Positions 52,608 to 62,522 of a DNA stretch of 64,000 nt are shown here, piece by piece. A model generated the notes under the pieces. That model did not search any database and had not been told where the DNA came from. It was given only the letters and a program-made list of their open reading frames with translations. The stretch is from Pedococcus cremeus (GTDB taxonomy: Bacteria; Actinomycetota; Actinomycetes; Actinomycetales; Dermatophilaceae). Every line of letters begins with the position of its first letter. Positions within the stretch are counted from its first letter, which is position 1. Position numbers and translations under genes: made by a program. The DNA is taken from the NCBI RefSeq assembly GCF_900111375.1, contig NZ_FOHB01000004.1:62001-126000 (forward strand), in the 5' to 3' direction.

Positions 52608-53240
52608 GTGGTCACCGAGTCGCCACTGCTGCTGGGCCTCGACCTGGCCGGCACGTTCGCGTTCGCGCTGAACGGCGCCCTGACGGCGGTCAAGGTGGCC
52701 AAGCTCGACGTCGTCGGCGTCGTCACCCTAGGGATGGTCACGGCCCTCGGCGGCGGCATCATCCGCGACATCCTGATCGACTCGCTGCCGCCCGCGACGT
52801 TCAGCGACTGGCGGTACCTCCTGGTGGCGGCGGTGGGAAGCTTGGTCGCCTTCGCCTTCAGCCGGTCACTGAGCCGGTTGAACGCGCCGATCCTCCTGCT
52901 GGACGCGGCCGGCCTGAGCCTCTTCGCGGTGACGGGGGCGAGCAAGGCGATGGACTTCGGTGTCGGCGCCGCCCAGGCGGCCATCCTGGGCACGATCACC
53001 GCGGTGGGCGGAGGGACGCTCCGCGACATGTTGATCGCCCGCGTCCCGGTGATCTTGCGCAGCGAGCTCTACGCCATCCCTGCCCTGGTTGCCGCCACCG
53101 TGGTCGTCGTGACTGAGAAGGCGGGGGTCTACGGCACCGTCGCCGCCATCGCCGCGGCCGGGCTGTGCTTCACCATCCGCGTCGTGGGGCTGCGGTACCG
53201 GCTCAACGCCCCACGACCACCCGGCGCCCGGCACGACTGA
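52608..53240 (+). CDS. UPF0126/TRIC-type cation channel family membrane protein
   Basis: A 210-residue protein with two repeats of a three-helix unit, each with a GGG-x-(I/L)RD motif: ALGGGIIRDILIDSLPP and AVGGGTLRDMLIARVPV. This is the YicG/UPF0126 family, related to prokaryotic TRIC channels. GTG at 52608 with GGGAGG-like sequence just upstream. Its 3' part is antisense to the C-terminal extension of the divergently oriented AMP-ligase gene (52866-53240). Confidence 0.9.
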   Translation: MVTESPLLLGLDLAGTFAFALNGALTAVKVAKLDVVGVVTLGMVTALGGGIIRDILIDSLPPATFSDWRYLLVAAVGSLVAFAFSRSLSRLNAPILLLDAAGLSLFAVTGASKAMDFGVGAAQAAILGTITAVGGGTLRDMLIARVPVILRSELYAIPALVAATVVVVTEKAGVYGTVAAIAAAGLCFTIRVVGLRYRLNAPRPPGARHD

Positions 53241-55823
53241 GCGCGACTCACGGCGGGTGATCGCGCGCCACGCCGTGGTGACGGGCCGCGACCACAGCCA
53301 CCAGTAGCCGACCCCCAGCGCCAGCGACCCCACGAAGGCCGCCACGGGGTGGCCCCAGAGCACCTCGAGCGCCTGCCAGTGGATGACGTAGATGTAGAGC
53401 GACGCCGCCGCGAGCACGCGCACCACCGGCACGAGGAACGACGGCACCCGGGTCACCGGGAACCACAGCATCACGAGGACGACCGCGATGGTCAGGCCGT
53501 CGCGCGCGTGGTTCCACGAGAAGGTGCCGACCATCCCGACCACGACCAGCGACGCGAGCACGCGCTGCCGGACCGTGACGGCCCGCGCCAGTGCCCAGCC
53601 GAGCAGGAACAGGTGCAGCACCACGAGCGCCGACCCCTGCATGCGCGGCACGGGCAGGGGAAGCCACGGCACGCGGAAGAGGAGGTATGCCGCGCCGGCC
53701 AGCACGAGTGGGAGCCCGAAGGGATGGCGGTGGTCGAGCCACGCAACCAACCGCGACCGGGTCAGCACCGCGACCACGACGAGGGCCAGGATGACGGCCT
53801 CGACGAACCAGAACCGCCAGGGCGGGCCGAGCCTCGCGTCGCCGAACACCCAGTTGGCCAGGAACAGGTTGCGGGTCTCGTAGTAGCCGCCGAGCAGGTG
53901 TGCGGTCACGATCACGGCCAGGGCCGGCGCAGCCACCCGCGAGGCTGCCGAGAGGATCCTGCGCGACCGCTCCGACGGGTCGGGGCCAGCGAGCTGGAAC
54001 CGGGCGAGCTGGTAGCCGGCGATGACCAGCAGCGCGTTCGCCGTGCCCTGGAGGGTGAAGAGGTGCGCGTGCGTGCCGACGATGAGGACGATCGCGAGCG
54101 CCCTGAGCCAGATGCTGGACTCCATGGCCTGCCACCGGAGCCGACGCACGCGGCCCCACGTCCAAGGGCGCGCGGAGCCCGTTGCGACAGAACGGTTCTC
54201 GGGTGAAGTCACCGGGCCGGTGGCGGCCGCCATGCGCTCGAGGTCGGCCACCGGGGTCAGGTGCCAGCTCGGGGGGAGCTGCCCGAGCAGGGCCTCCAAC
54301 AGGATCGAGGCCTCGACGTAGGACAGCGAGTCGCCCCCGAGGCCGACGAACGTCGAGTCGGGCTGGACCTCGACCCCGAGGACCTCGGCGTAGACCGATC
54401 CGGCCGTGGCGGCCGGCCTCACCGCCCGGCCCGCGGCTCCTCGGTCCGCCAGGCCGCCGGCTCCCCGGTCTGCCAGGGCCAGGAGCGACGCGTGGTCCGG
54501 CTTGCCGTTCTCCAGCAGCGGGAACTCGTCCACCGCCACGACGCGAACCGCGTCACGCGGCACCCCGCTGCGCTGGATCACCGCTCGGCGCAGGGCTTCT
54601 CGCCGCGGCGCCGGCAGTGCGCCCACGGACGCGACCGCGAGCAGGCCGTCGCGGCCGGCGCAGCGGACGTCGAGGCCGTCGTGGTGCAGCCGGCGCTCGA
54701 GGACGTCGAGGTCGACCCGGTGGCCGAGCACCTTGACGAACCGGGAGCGTCGACCGGTGATCCTCAGCAGTCCGTCGGGCGTGAGCTCACCGAGGTCCCC
54801 GGTGTGCAGCTCGTCGACCGTCCGCCCGAGGGCGAGGTCGCCGGGGTCGTGGGCGTAGCCCAGCATCACGTTGGGGCCGCGGTAGACGACCTCGCCGTCG
54901 ACGAGCTCGACCTCACCTCCGGGCACCGGGACCCCGACGGTGTCGGGGTGCTCCGCCGCGAGGTGGGCCGGGAGGGTGGTCATCCGGGCGGTGGCCTCCG
55001 ACTGGCCGTACATGACCACGAGGTCGAACCCGCGCCGGCGACCGATCTCGGCGAAGCGGCATACCCGCTCGGGGTCCATCCGGCCGCCCGCCTGGGTGAC
55101 GTAGCGCAGGGAGGGCAGCTCGCGGTCGGCGAAGCCGCTGCGCTCGAGGAGCTCGAAGGTGTGCGGGACCCCCGGGAAGGTGGTCACCCCGGCGGCAGCG
55201 GCGGCCCGCCAGAAGCACTCGTCGACGACCGATGCGTCGGTGAGCATGACCCCGGCGCCGACCGAGAGGTGGGTCGTGAGCACCGACAGGCCGTAGCAGT
55301 AGGTGAGGGGCAGGGTGAGGGCGGCGCAGTCGTCGGCCCGCACGCCGAGCGCGTCGCGGATCTGCTGGGCGTTGGCGGCGAGGTTCTCGGCCGACAGCCG
55401 CACGAGCTTGGCGGCGCCGGTCGAGCCGCTCGTGCTGAGCAGGAGGGCGAGCTCGGGGTGCAGGTCGTGGGCCGGCTCCTCGCGGCGGACCTCGACCCGG
55501 CCGCGCGAGTCGATGACGACGTCGGGCGCGTAGGCCTCCCTCAGCGCCCGCGCCGGCCCCGGGGCGCTGAGGAGGACGACGTGCCCGGCCGCATGGGCGC
55601 CGAGCAGGGCGGCGACGGTGTCGGCGCCGTTCCCGCCCTCGACGTGGACCAGTCGTCGCGTGCCGGCGAGGCCGGCAGCCATCGCCTCGACGCGGTCGGC
55701 GAGCGCGGCATACGTCACCGGGCCGTCGGGCGTGTGCAGCGCGACGCGGTCACCGTGTCGCTCGAGGCCGGTGACCCACGGCAGCGTCCGCGTCGCGGCG
55801 ACGAGGTCGGGGGTCAAGGTCAC
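52866..55823 (-). CDS. Iron-box-controlled AMP-ligase / carrier / acyltransferase-3 tridomain protein
   Basis: A 985-codon frame. Residues 1-450: AMP-forming ligase with LLLSTSGSTGAAK (129-139), MYGQSEAT (271-278), ELHTGDLG (338-345) and the C-terminal lysine motif ENGKPDH (438-444). Residues about 470-535: phosphopantetheine carrier with LGGDSL (Ser499). Residues about 570-850: membrane acyltransferase-3 (OafA-like) with about ten helices and its conserved His in IVLIVGTHAHLF. Recognisable sequence ends near residue 860, exactly where the convergent TRIC gene ends; the remaining 125 residues are antisense to that gene and Asp/Gly-rich, so a stop was probably lost. GTG at 55823, 12 bp after an iron box. 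It would activate an acid, load it on its own carrier and transfer it within the membrane; the product is unknown. Confidence 0.85.
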   Translation of the reverse strand: MTLTPDLVAATRTLPWVTGLERHGDRVALHTPDGPVTYAALADRVEAMAAGLAGTRRLVHVEGGNGADTVAALLGAHAAGHVVLLSAPGPARALREAYAPDVVIDSRGRVEVRREEPAHDLHPELALLLSTSGSTGAAKLVRLSAENLAANAQQIRDALGVRADDCAALTLPLTYCYGLSVLTTHLSVGAGVMLTDASVVDECFWRAAAAAGVTTFPGVPHTFELLERSGFADRELPSLRYVTQAGGRMDPERVCRFAEIGRRRGFDLVVMYGQSEATARMTTLPAHLAAEHPDTVGVPVPGGEVELVDGEVVYRGPNVMLGYAHDPGDLALGRTVDELHTGDLGELTPDGLLRITGRRSRFVKVLGHRVDLDVLERRLHHDGLDVRCAGRDGLLAVASVGALPAPRREALRRAVIQRSGVPRDAVRVVAVDEFPLLENGKPDHASLLALADRGAGGLADRGAAGRAVRPAATAGSVYAEVLGVEVQPDSTFVGLGGDSLSYVEASILLEALLGQLPPSWHLTPVADLERMAAATGPVTSPENRSVATGSARPWTWGRVRRLRWQAMESSIWLRALAIVLIVGTHAHLFTLQGTANALLVIAGYQLARFQLAGPDPSERSRRILSAASRVAAPALAVIVTAHLLGGYYETRNLFLANWVFGDARLGPPWRFWFVEAVILALVVVAVLTRSRLVAWLDHRHPFGLPLVLAGAAYLLFRVPWLPLPVPRMQGSALVVLHLFLLGWALARAVTVRQRVLASLVVVGMVGTFSWNHARDGLTIAVVLVMLWFPVTRVPSFLVPVVRVLAAASLYIYVIHWQALEVLWGHPVAAFVGSLALGVGYWWLWSRPVTTAWRAITRRESRSVVPGAGWSWGVEPVPQPHDADGEAQPGRGDGGDGAVDPRLLSHDDHGGGNQGRDGVELAAQDHRDAGDQHVAERPSAHRGDRAQDGRLGGADTEVHRLARPRHREEAQAGRVQQEDRRVQPAQ

Positions 55824-55835
55824 GGCGGCAGTAAA

Positions 55836-55854
55836 TAAGGTTAGGCACACCTAA
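55836..55854. promoter_or_regulatory. DtxR/IdeR-type iron box (AMP-ligase side)
   Basis: TAAGGTTAGGCACACCTAA matches the 19-bp DtxR/IdeR consensus TWAGGTWAGSCTWACCTWA at 17 positions by eye. It begins 12 bp upstream of the ligase start codon (55823), where bound repressor would block initiation when iron is sufficient. Confidence 0.85.
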
Positions 55855-55914
55855 CGCAAACCCACCCCCGGGTTGGGACCGAGGCCGCCTCCTCGGTTAC
55901 GCTTCCTCCCGGAC

Positions 55915-55933
55915 TAAGGCAAGCCTTGCCTAC
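55915..55933. promoter_or_regulatory. DtxR/IdeR-type iron box (fbpA side)
   Basis: TAAGGCAAGCCTTGCCTAC matches the iron-box consensus at about 16 of 19 positions and is strongly symmetric (AAGGCAAG/CTTGCC). It lies 72 bp upstream of the fbpA start, in the divergent region shared with the ligase gene. Confidence 0.8.
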
Positions 55934-56005
55934 GGCCGAGCGCCGCCGCAGTCCGCGCAGCACCCCCGACCACCGCCCCCGCCGACCACCGCTGGAGACG
56001 CTTCC

Positions 56006-57037
56006 GTGAGACACCGCATCACCGCCCTCGCCGCGGCCCTGGCCGCCGCCACGCTGGGCCTGGCCGCCTGCGGGAGCGGAAGTCTCGAGGCGTCCGGCGA
56101 CCTCGACAGCTCGAAGCTGACGATCTACAGCGCCCAGCACAAGAACCTCACCGAGGCGTGGGGCCAGAAGTTCCAGAACGAGACCGGCATCAAGGTGCAG
56201 GTCCGCTACGGCAACGACTCCTCCATGGGCGCACAGCTCGTCGAGGAGGGCGCCAGCTCGCCCGCCGACGTCTTCCTCACCGAGAACTCCCCCGCGATGA
56301 CGACCGTGCAGCGCGCCGGGCTCCTCGCCCCGGTCGACCCGGCCACGGTCGCGCAGGTGGAGCCGCAGTACGTCCCGTCCTCGAAGGACTGGGTCGGCAT
56401 CGCCGCCCGCTCGACGGTGCTGGTCTACAACCCGTCGAAGATCTCCGAGGCCGAGCTGCCCGCCTCGCTCATGGACCTCGCCGACCCTAAGTACGCCGGC
56501 AAGTGGGGCGCGGCCGCCGGCGGCGCCGACTTCCAGGCGATCGTCTCCGCCGCGCTGGCCCAGGAGGGCGAGCAGAAGACGGAGGCGTGGCTGAAGGCGC
56601 TGAAGTCGAACGCGAAGGTCTACCAGAACAACATCGCCACGATGAAGGCCGTCAACGCCGGCCAGTCCGCGATGGGCGTGATCTACCACTACTACTGGTA
56701 CCGCGACCAGTCCCTCGACAAGGCGAGCAGCGGCAACACCAAGCTGCACTACTTCAAGAACGAGGACCCGGGCGCGTTCGTCAGCCTCTCCGGCGGCGGC
56801 GTCCTCAAGAGCAGCAAGCACGCGGCCGACGCCCAGAAGTTCCTCGCCTTCGTCACCAGCAAGGCGGGCCAGGACATCCTCCGGACGACCAAGGTCAAGG
56901 AGTATGCCGTCGGCAAGGGCGCCCAGTCCGACGCGGCGCTGCCGCCGCTCGCGTCCCTCGAGGCGCCGAAGATCGACCCGTTCACCTTGAACGGCCCCAA
57001 GGTCATCGAGCTGATGACCCAGGCGGGGCTCCTCTAG
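56006..57037 (+). CDS. fbpA: Ferric iron ABC transporter substrate-binding lipoprotein
   Basis: A 343-residue iron-binding lipoprotein of the FbpA/AfuA family. Lipoprotein signal ending LGLAACGS, then LTIYSAQHKNLTEAWGQKF, VQVRYGNDSSMGAQLVEEG and the iron-ligand tyrosine region IYHYYWYRDQ. GTG at 56006. First gene of fbpABC, behind an iron box, so expected to be induced under iron limitation. Confidence 0.93.
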   Translation: MRHRITALAAALAAATLGLAACGSGSLEASGDLDSSKLTIYSAQHKNLTEAWGQKFQNETGIKVQVRYGNDSSMGAQLVEEGASSPADVFLTENSPAMTTVQRAGLLAPVDPATVAQVEPQYVPSSKDWVGIAARSTVLVYNPSKISEAELPASLMDLADPKYAGKWGAAAGGADFQAIVSAALAQEGEQKTEAWLKALKSNAKVYQNNIATMKAVNAGQSAMGVIYHYYWYRDQSLDKASSGNTKLHYFKNEDPGAFVSLSGGGVLKSSKHAADAQKFLAFVTSKAGQDILRTTKVKEYAVGKGAQSDAALPPLASLEAPKIDPFTLNGPKVIELMTQAGLL

Positions 57038-58632
57038 GTGACCGCCACGCCGACCAGGACGGTGCCGACCCCGGTGGGGCCGGCACCGTCTCCGGCGTCC
57101 CGGCCCGCCCCCTCCGGCGGCTCCGGCTCCTCGCCCTGGCTCCGGGTTGCGGCCATCGCGGTCGCGCTGCTGTGCGTGCTGCCCCTCGTGGTGGTCGTCG
57201 CCAAGGCGCTCGAGTCCGGGGTTGGCGAGGCGCTGGCCCTGGTCTGGCGACCGCGGGTCGGCGAGCTGCTGCGCAACTCCGTCTCCCTCGTCGTGCTCAC
57301 CGGCGTGCTCTCGACCGTGATCGGCGTCGGTGCCGCCTGGCTGGTCGAGCGCACGGCCCTGCCCGGCGCGTCGTTCTGGCGGGTGGCCTTCGTCGCGCCG
57401 CTGGCGGTGCCGGCCTTCGTCAACAGCTTCGCCTGGTCGGCCCTCGTGCCCGGCCTGGAGGGCCTCGCCGGCGCGGTCATCGTCACCACGCTGTCGTACT
57501 TCCCCTTCGTCTTCCTGCCCGTGGCCGCCCTGCTCCGCACCGTCGACCCCGGCCTGGAGGAGGCCTCGCGCGCCCTCGGCCACGGGCCGTGGCGCACCGC
57601 GCTGCGAGTCGGCCTCACCCAGGTGCGACCGGCCCTGCTCGGCGGGGTGCTGCTGGTCTCGCTGCACCTGCTCGCGGAGTACGGTGCGCTCGAGATGCTC
57701 CGGTTCCCGACCTTCACCACGGCGATCCTCGACCAGTTCGAGGTGGCCTTCGACAGCCGCTCGGGCAGCGTCCTCGCGACCATCCTGATCGGCCTGGCCA
57801 CCACCCTGCTCACGCTCGAGCTGCTGGCCCGTGGGCGCACCCGGCACGTGCGCCTCGGCTCGGGCACCGCTCGTCGCGCGCCCCGTGCCAGGCTCGGGCG
57901 GGCCACGCCGCTGGCCCTCCTCGGTGTGCTCGCCCTGACCGTCCTCGCGCTCGGGGTGCCCGCGTGGAGCATCGGCACCTGGCTCTCGCGCTCCGACCAG
58001 GCCATGGAGCCCACCGACCTCGGCCCGGCCCTCTGGTCGACGCTCGGGCTGGGCCTGGTCGCAGCCCTCCTCACCACCATCGCCACCCTTCCGGCCGCGT
58101 GGCTCGTCGCCCGCAGCCGGTCGTGGGTCGCCGTCCTCCTCGAGCGGGTCACCTACCTCGCGGCCTCCCTGCCGGGCGTCGTCGTCGCCCTGGCCCTGAT
58201 CACCCTGACCATCACCTACGCCCGACCTCTGTACCAGACGGTCTTCGCCCTGGTGCTCGCCTACGTGATCCTGTTCATCCCCCGGGCCATGGTGGCCACC
58301 CGCGCCGCCATCGCGGCGGTCCCGCCCGAGCTGGGCGACGCCGCCCGAGCGCTCGGCGACAGCCCGGTGCGCGCGTTCGTGCGGGTGCAGCTGCCGCTCA
58401 TGCTCCGCGGCACGCTGGCCGGTTCGGCTCTCGTCTTCATCGCCGTGACGACCGAGCTCACGGCCACCCTCCTGCTCGCACCCACCGGGACCCGGACCCT
58501 CGCCACCGCCTTCTGGGACGCGAGCGCCGCGCTCGACTACGCGGCCGCCGCGCCGTATGCCGCGGCGCTGGTCGTCCTGTCCGCCCCGCTGACGTACGTG
58601 CTGCTCCGCGGCAACCACGAGGAGCCACTCAC

Positions 58633-58636
<4 letters not shown>
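57038..58636 (+). CDS. fbpB: Ferric iron ABC transporter permease FbpB
   Basis: A 532-residue fused permease with about twelve transmembrane helices, two BPD_transp_1 domains. The two EAA coupling loops are LEEASRALGHGPWRTALRVG and LGDAARALGDSPVRAFVRVQ. GTG at 57038 begins one base after the fbpA stop, and its stop overlaps fbpC (ATGA). Confidence 0.94.
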
Positions 58637-59712
<1,076 letters not shown>

Positions 59713-59724
59713 GGGCGCTCCTCC

Positions 59725-60174
59725 TCACTGCTTCCGCAGCGGCCACAGGGCCGGACGCGCGTCGAAGCGGGTACTCAGGCGCTGGAGGGCCACCGCCCCG
59801 AGCAGCAGGCCGACGTCACGCAGCGCGACGTCGTAGTAGGTGCCGAGCAGCAGCAGGTTGAGCACGATGCCGGCGAGCCACAGCGCGACCACGGCGCCGC
59901 CCAGGCGCGGGTGGAGGGCGACGACGACGCCGGCGACGATCTCGACCACGCCCACGGCATACATGGTCGTCGTCGGGGTGAACGGCGACAGGTGGGCGAT
60001 GGAGGGTGCGAGGTAGCGCACCCAGTCGGTGAGCAAGTTGGTGAACTTGTCGACCCCGAAGACCACGGGGGCGACGACGAAGGCGGTGCGCAGCAGCAGG
60101 AACGCCTGGTATGCCGCGTCGCGGCGCAGCCGTGGACGCGAGCCTGACCGTGTGCTGCTGAGGGTGGTGGCCAT
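59725..60174 (-). CDS. DoxX-family membrane protein
   Basis: A 149-residue membrane protein with four hydrophobic segments (LLRTAFVVAPVVFGVDKFTN, MYAVGVVEIVAGVVVAL, GAVVALWLAGIVLNLLLLG and VGLLLGAVALQRL). In mycobacteria DoxX works with superoxide dismutase and a thiol oxidoreductase in redox protection. ATG at 60174 has AGGAGG. A perfect palindrome 75 bp upstream is shared with the folE operon. Confidence 0.85.
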   Translation of the reverse strand: MATTLSSTRSGSRPRLRRDAAYQAFLLLRTAFVVAPVVFGVDKFTNLLTDWVRYLAPSIAHLSPFTPTTTMYAVGVVEIVAGVVVALHPRLGGAVVALWLAGIVLNLLLLGTYYDVALRDVGLLLGAVALQRLSTRFDARPALWPLRKQ

Positions 60175-60249
60175 GAGGTCCTCCTGGGTGGAGCTGGGCC
60201 CTCCCCTCGGTCCCGGAACGGCAGACGCGCCGGCTGGCCGGGTGGGAGG

Positions 60250-60264
60250 CTGACACCGTGTCAG
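60250..60264. promoter_or_regulatory. Palindrome CTGACACCGTGTCAG upstream of doxX
   Basis: Perfect 7-bp arms around one central base, 75 bp upstream of the doxX start and followed on the gene side by CCTCCC. Same motif, flank and distance as at 50863 before folE. Probable operator of a shared regulator not encoded next to it. Confidence 0.7.
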
Positions 60265-60362
60265 TGGCAGCAAGGGCCGTGCGCCTTACCGCGACGGCTT
60301 CGTGCTCTGCCTCGTTGCGGTGCGTCGGTAAGACCGAGGCGGTGTGGCGCAGCAGAGTGGGT

Positions 60363-60635
60363 ATGACGACGAAACAGCCCTCCTCCACCCCAGCAGTCCC
60401 ACGGACACGGCCTCCCTGCCTGTCGGGGGGACCACCCGTCGACGTCCGGGGCTGGCGACGGTGCCGGCTCCTCGAGTACGGCTTCCCGCCCGAGCTGGCG
60501 GAGCGCCTGGCCGGGCAGCGGACCGACCTGCACGCGCTCCTCCAGCTCGTCGACCGCGGGTGCCCACCCGAGCTCGCGGCCCAGATCCTCTCGCCGCTCG
60601 ACGATCCCCTGTCGCCCCCGGACGAGGTCGGGTGA
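60363..60635 (+). CDS. Small protein upstream of the sigma factor gene
   Basis: A 90-residue product with a Pro-rich first half (TPAVPRTRPPCLSGGPPVDV) and a structured second half LLEYGFPPELAERLAGQRTD followed by LHALLQLVDRGCPPELAAQI, which looks like two copies of a short G-(F/C)-PPELA helix pattern. ATG at 60363. Its stop overlaps a possible GTG start of the sigma factor gene at 60632. No family recognised. Confidence 0.68.
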   Translation: MTTKQPSSTPAVPRTRPPCLSGGPPVDVRGWRRCRLLEYGFPPELAERLAGQRTDLHALLQLVDRGCPPELAAQILSPLDDPLSPPDEVG

Positions 60636-60640
60636 CCGCG

Positions 60641-61393
60641 ATGAGACCGACCCGCTTCGAGGAAGCCGCACCTCCGGGACCGGCCTGCCACGCGGTCGGG
60701 GCCGAACCGTTCGACTGGGTGACGGCGCTCAGCACCTCTGGGCCGAAACGAGACCATGCCCTCGGGCAGCTGCACGCGCTGATGGTGCGGGCCGCTCGCC
60801 ACCAGGTGTGGCGCCTGCGTGACGCCCTGCCCGACGCCTCAGCGGCGACGCTCGACGTCGTGGCCAACCAGGCCGCCGACGAGGCGATGGTCGCCCTGCT
60901 GGGCAAGCTCGACACCTTCGAGGGCCGCAGCCGGTTCACGACGTGGGCCTACAAGTTCGCGATCGTGCAGGCCGGCAGCGACGTCCGGCGGATGCAGTGG
61001 CACCACCGCGACCTCGAGCTGCGCGACCTCGACGTGCCGGCCCCTGCGACGGACGACCCCGCGCAGCAGGCGGAGGCGAGCGACCTGGCCCACGCCGTCG
61101 CCGATGCGATGCGCCGGGTGCTCACACCGCACCAGCGCCGGGTCGCGGTCGCCCTGCTCGTCGACACCATCCCCATCGACGTGCTCGCCGACCGGCTCGG
61201 AACGACCCGCGGAGCCCTCTACAAGACCCTGCACGACGTGCGCGGCCGCCTCCGGTCGGAGCTGGCCGCCCAGGGCTACCTGCCCGCTGCCACCTCGCCC
61301 GCCAGCTCGACCCCCACCGGCTCGACCGCCGACACCTCGATCCCCTCCACCTCCACCTCCGACTCGTCCTCGACCCAGGCAGGTGAACCGTGA
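60641..61393 (+). CDS. ECF-like RNA polymerase sigma factor
   Basis: A 250-residue sigma-70 family protein. Region 2 contains EAMVALLGKLDTFEGRSRFT then TWAYKFAIVQAGSDVRRMQW; region 4 contains LTPHQRRVAVALLVDTIPID then VLADRLGTTRGALYKTLHD, a clear helix-turn-helix. A Ser/Thr-rich tail (about 35 residues) follows. Start may be ATG 60641 or GTG 60632 (which overlaps the upstream stop). The downstream zinc anti-sigma gene overlaps its stop (GTGA), the usual sigma/anti-sigma coupling. Confidence 0.9.
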   Translation: MRPTRFEEAAPPGPACHAVGAEPFDWVTALSTSGPKRDHALGQLHALMVRAARHQVWRLRDALPDASAATLDVVANQAADEAMVALLGKLDTFEGRSRFTTWAYKFAIVQAGSDVRRMQWHHRDLELRDLDVPAPATDDPAQQAEASDLAHAVADAMRRVLTPHQRRVAVALLVDTIPIDVLADRLGTTRGALYKTLHDVRGRLRSELAAQGYLPAATSPASSTPTGSTADTSIPSTSTSDSSSTQAGEP

Positions 61394-61629
61394 ACACCTC
61401 TGCGCGCCAGCCGATCCCGCCCCGCGCGGTGGAGGCGCTGCTGCTCGACACCACGCCGTTCCTGTCGTGCGAGGAGTGCTTCGAGCGGCTCGACACCCAC
61501 GTCGAGGCGCTCCTGGCCGGCTCCGACACCGACCCCGCCATGAGCCGCCACCTCGACGGGTGCGCCGCCTGCGCCGACGAGGCCGCGGCGCTGCGCCAGC
61601 TGGTCGAGGAGGACACGCAGGGCGCCTGA
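61390..61629 (+). CDS. Zinc-binding anti-sigma factor (ZAS/zf-HC2)
   Basis: A 79-residue soluble protein with the ZAS motif: a first Cys pair in FLSCEECFERLDTHVEALL, then HLDGCAACADEAAALRQLV with the His-x3-Cys-x2-Cys pattern. No transmembrane segment, so it resembles RsrA/RshA-type redox-sensitive anti-sigma factors that sequester an ECF sigma factor until oxidised. GTG at 61390 overlaps the sigma stop. Confidence 0.88.
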   Translation: MNTSARQPIPPRAVEALLLDTTPFLSCEECFERLDTHVEALLAGSDTDPAMSRHLDGCAACADEAAALRQLVEEDTQGA

Positions 61630-61638
61630 CCCCGCGGC

Positions 61639-62364
61639 TCAGCCGCGGCGGAAGAGCGCCACCTGGAGGAAGTCGTGCGAGAACACCTCATGGCCGTGGT
61701 CGTGGGGCGCCGGCATCTGCCGTGAGTCGACCGGCTCGAGCCAGGAGAACATCTCGCGCAGCTCGTCGAGCGTGTAGGCGATGCCACCCTCGAGACCCCG
61801 CTGGAGCAGCAGCTCCTCGTCGGACGCGGTCGTGCCCATCTGCCCGGCCGTGAAGGTGCAGATGCCGAACAACCCACCCGGGGCGAGGCACTCGCGCAAC
61901 GCCTCCATGTAGGAGATCCGACGGTGCGGGGCCAGGTGGTGGAAGCAGCCGGAGTCGTAGACGAGGTCGAACGGCGCCCCCGGCACCTGCTCCCTGACGA
62001 AGTCCAGCACGAGGTACTCGGCTGTGAGGCCGGCGGAGCGGCGCGTGGCCTCGGCCACGGCATACGGCGCGATGTCCACCCCGGTGACGGTGAACCCCTG
62101 CGCTGCCAGCCAACGGCTGTTGCGCCCGAGCCCGCACCCGACGTCGAGCGCCCGGCGCCCGTCGGCGTCGCGCTCGGCGCCCAACAGACCCTCCTCCTGC
62201 CACGTCAACAGGGCCGCGTCGGGGCGGTCGGTGTGGAGCGGGTGGTCCTGCTGCTGCAACAGGCTGTCCCAGAAGGGCGCCGCGTCGTGGCTCGAGCGGT
62301 CGGCACCGCCTGCGTAGAGCCCGTCCAGCAGCAGCATCAGGTCCTCGTACGTGGTGATGCGCAC
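61639..62364 (-). CDS. Class I SAM-dependent methyltransferase
   Basis: A 241-residue methyltransferase resembling the TehB/thiopurine-type small-molecule group: RALDVGCGLGRNSRWLAAQG, TVTGVDIAPYAVAEATRR, then VYDSGCFHHLAPHRRISYME and ALRECLAPGGLFGICTF. GTG at 62364 has GAGGAGAG upstream. Convergent with the anti-sigma gene. The divergent gap to 62523 has a GCCATGC-AATTG-GCATGGC dyad (about 62442-62460) that may be an operator. Confidence 0.86.
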   Translation of the reverse strand: MRITTYEDLMLLLDGLYAGGADRSSHDAAPFWDSLLQQQDHPLHTDRPDAALLTWQEEGLLGAERDADGRRALDVGCGLGRNSRWLAAQGFTVTGVDIAPYAVAEATRRSAGLTAEYLVLDFVREQVPGAPFDLVYDSGCFHHLAPHRRISYMEALRECLAPGGLFGICTFTAGQMGTTASDEELLLQRGLEGGIAYTLDELREMFSWLEPVDSRQMPAPHDHGHEVFSHDFLQVALFRRG

Positions 62365-62522
62365 GGCTCTCCTCTGCTCGTCCGGGCCAGCAAGCGTATG
62401 CCGGTGAAGGGCGCGGCACGGTCTGCCATGCCATGCCGTGCCATGCAATTGGCATGGCGTCGACCGCGTGAGACCCGTGCGCGCGATGGGCGATTGGCTC
62501 GCACCTGCGGCAGGCTGGTGCG

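Noticed and set aside
55841-58618. 925-codon minus-strand open frame over fbpA/fbpB
   Set aside because: Antisense shadow with Gly/Arg/Glu low complexity; the fbp genes on the plus strand account for the region.
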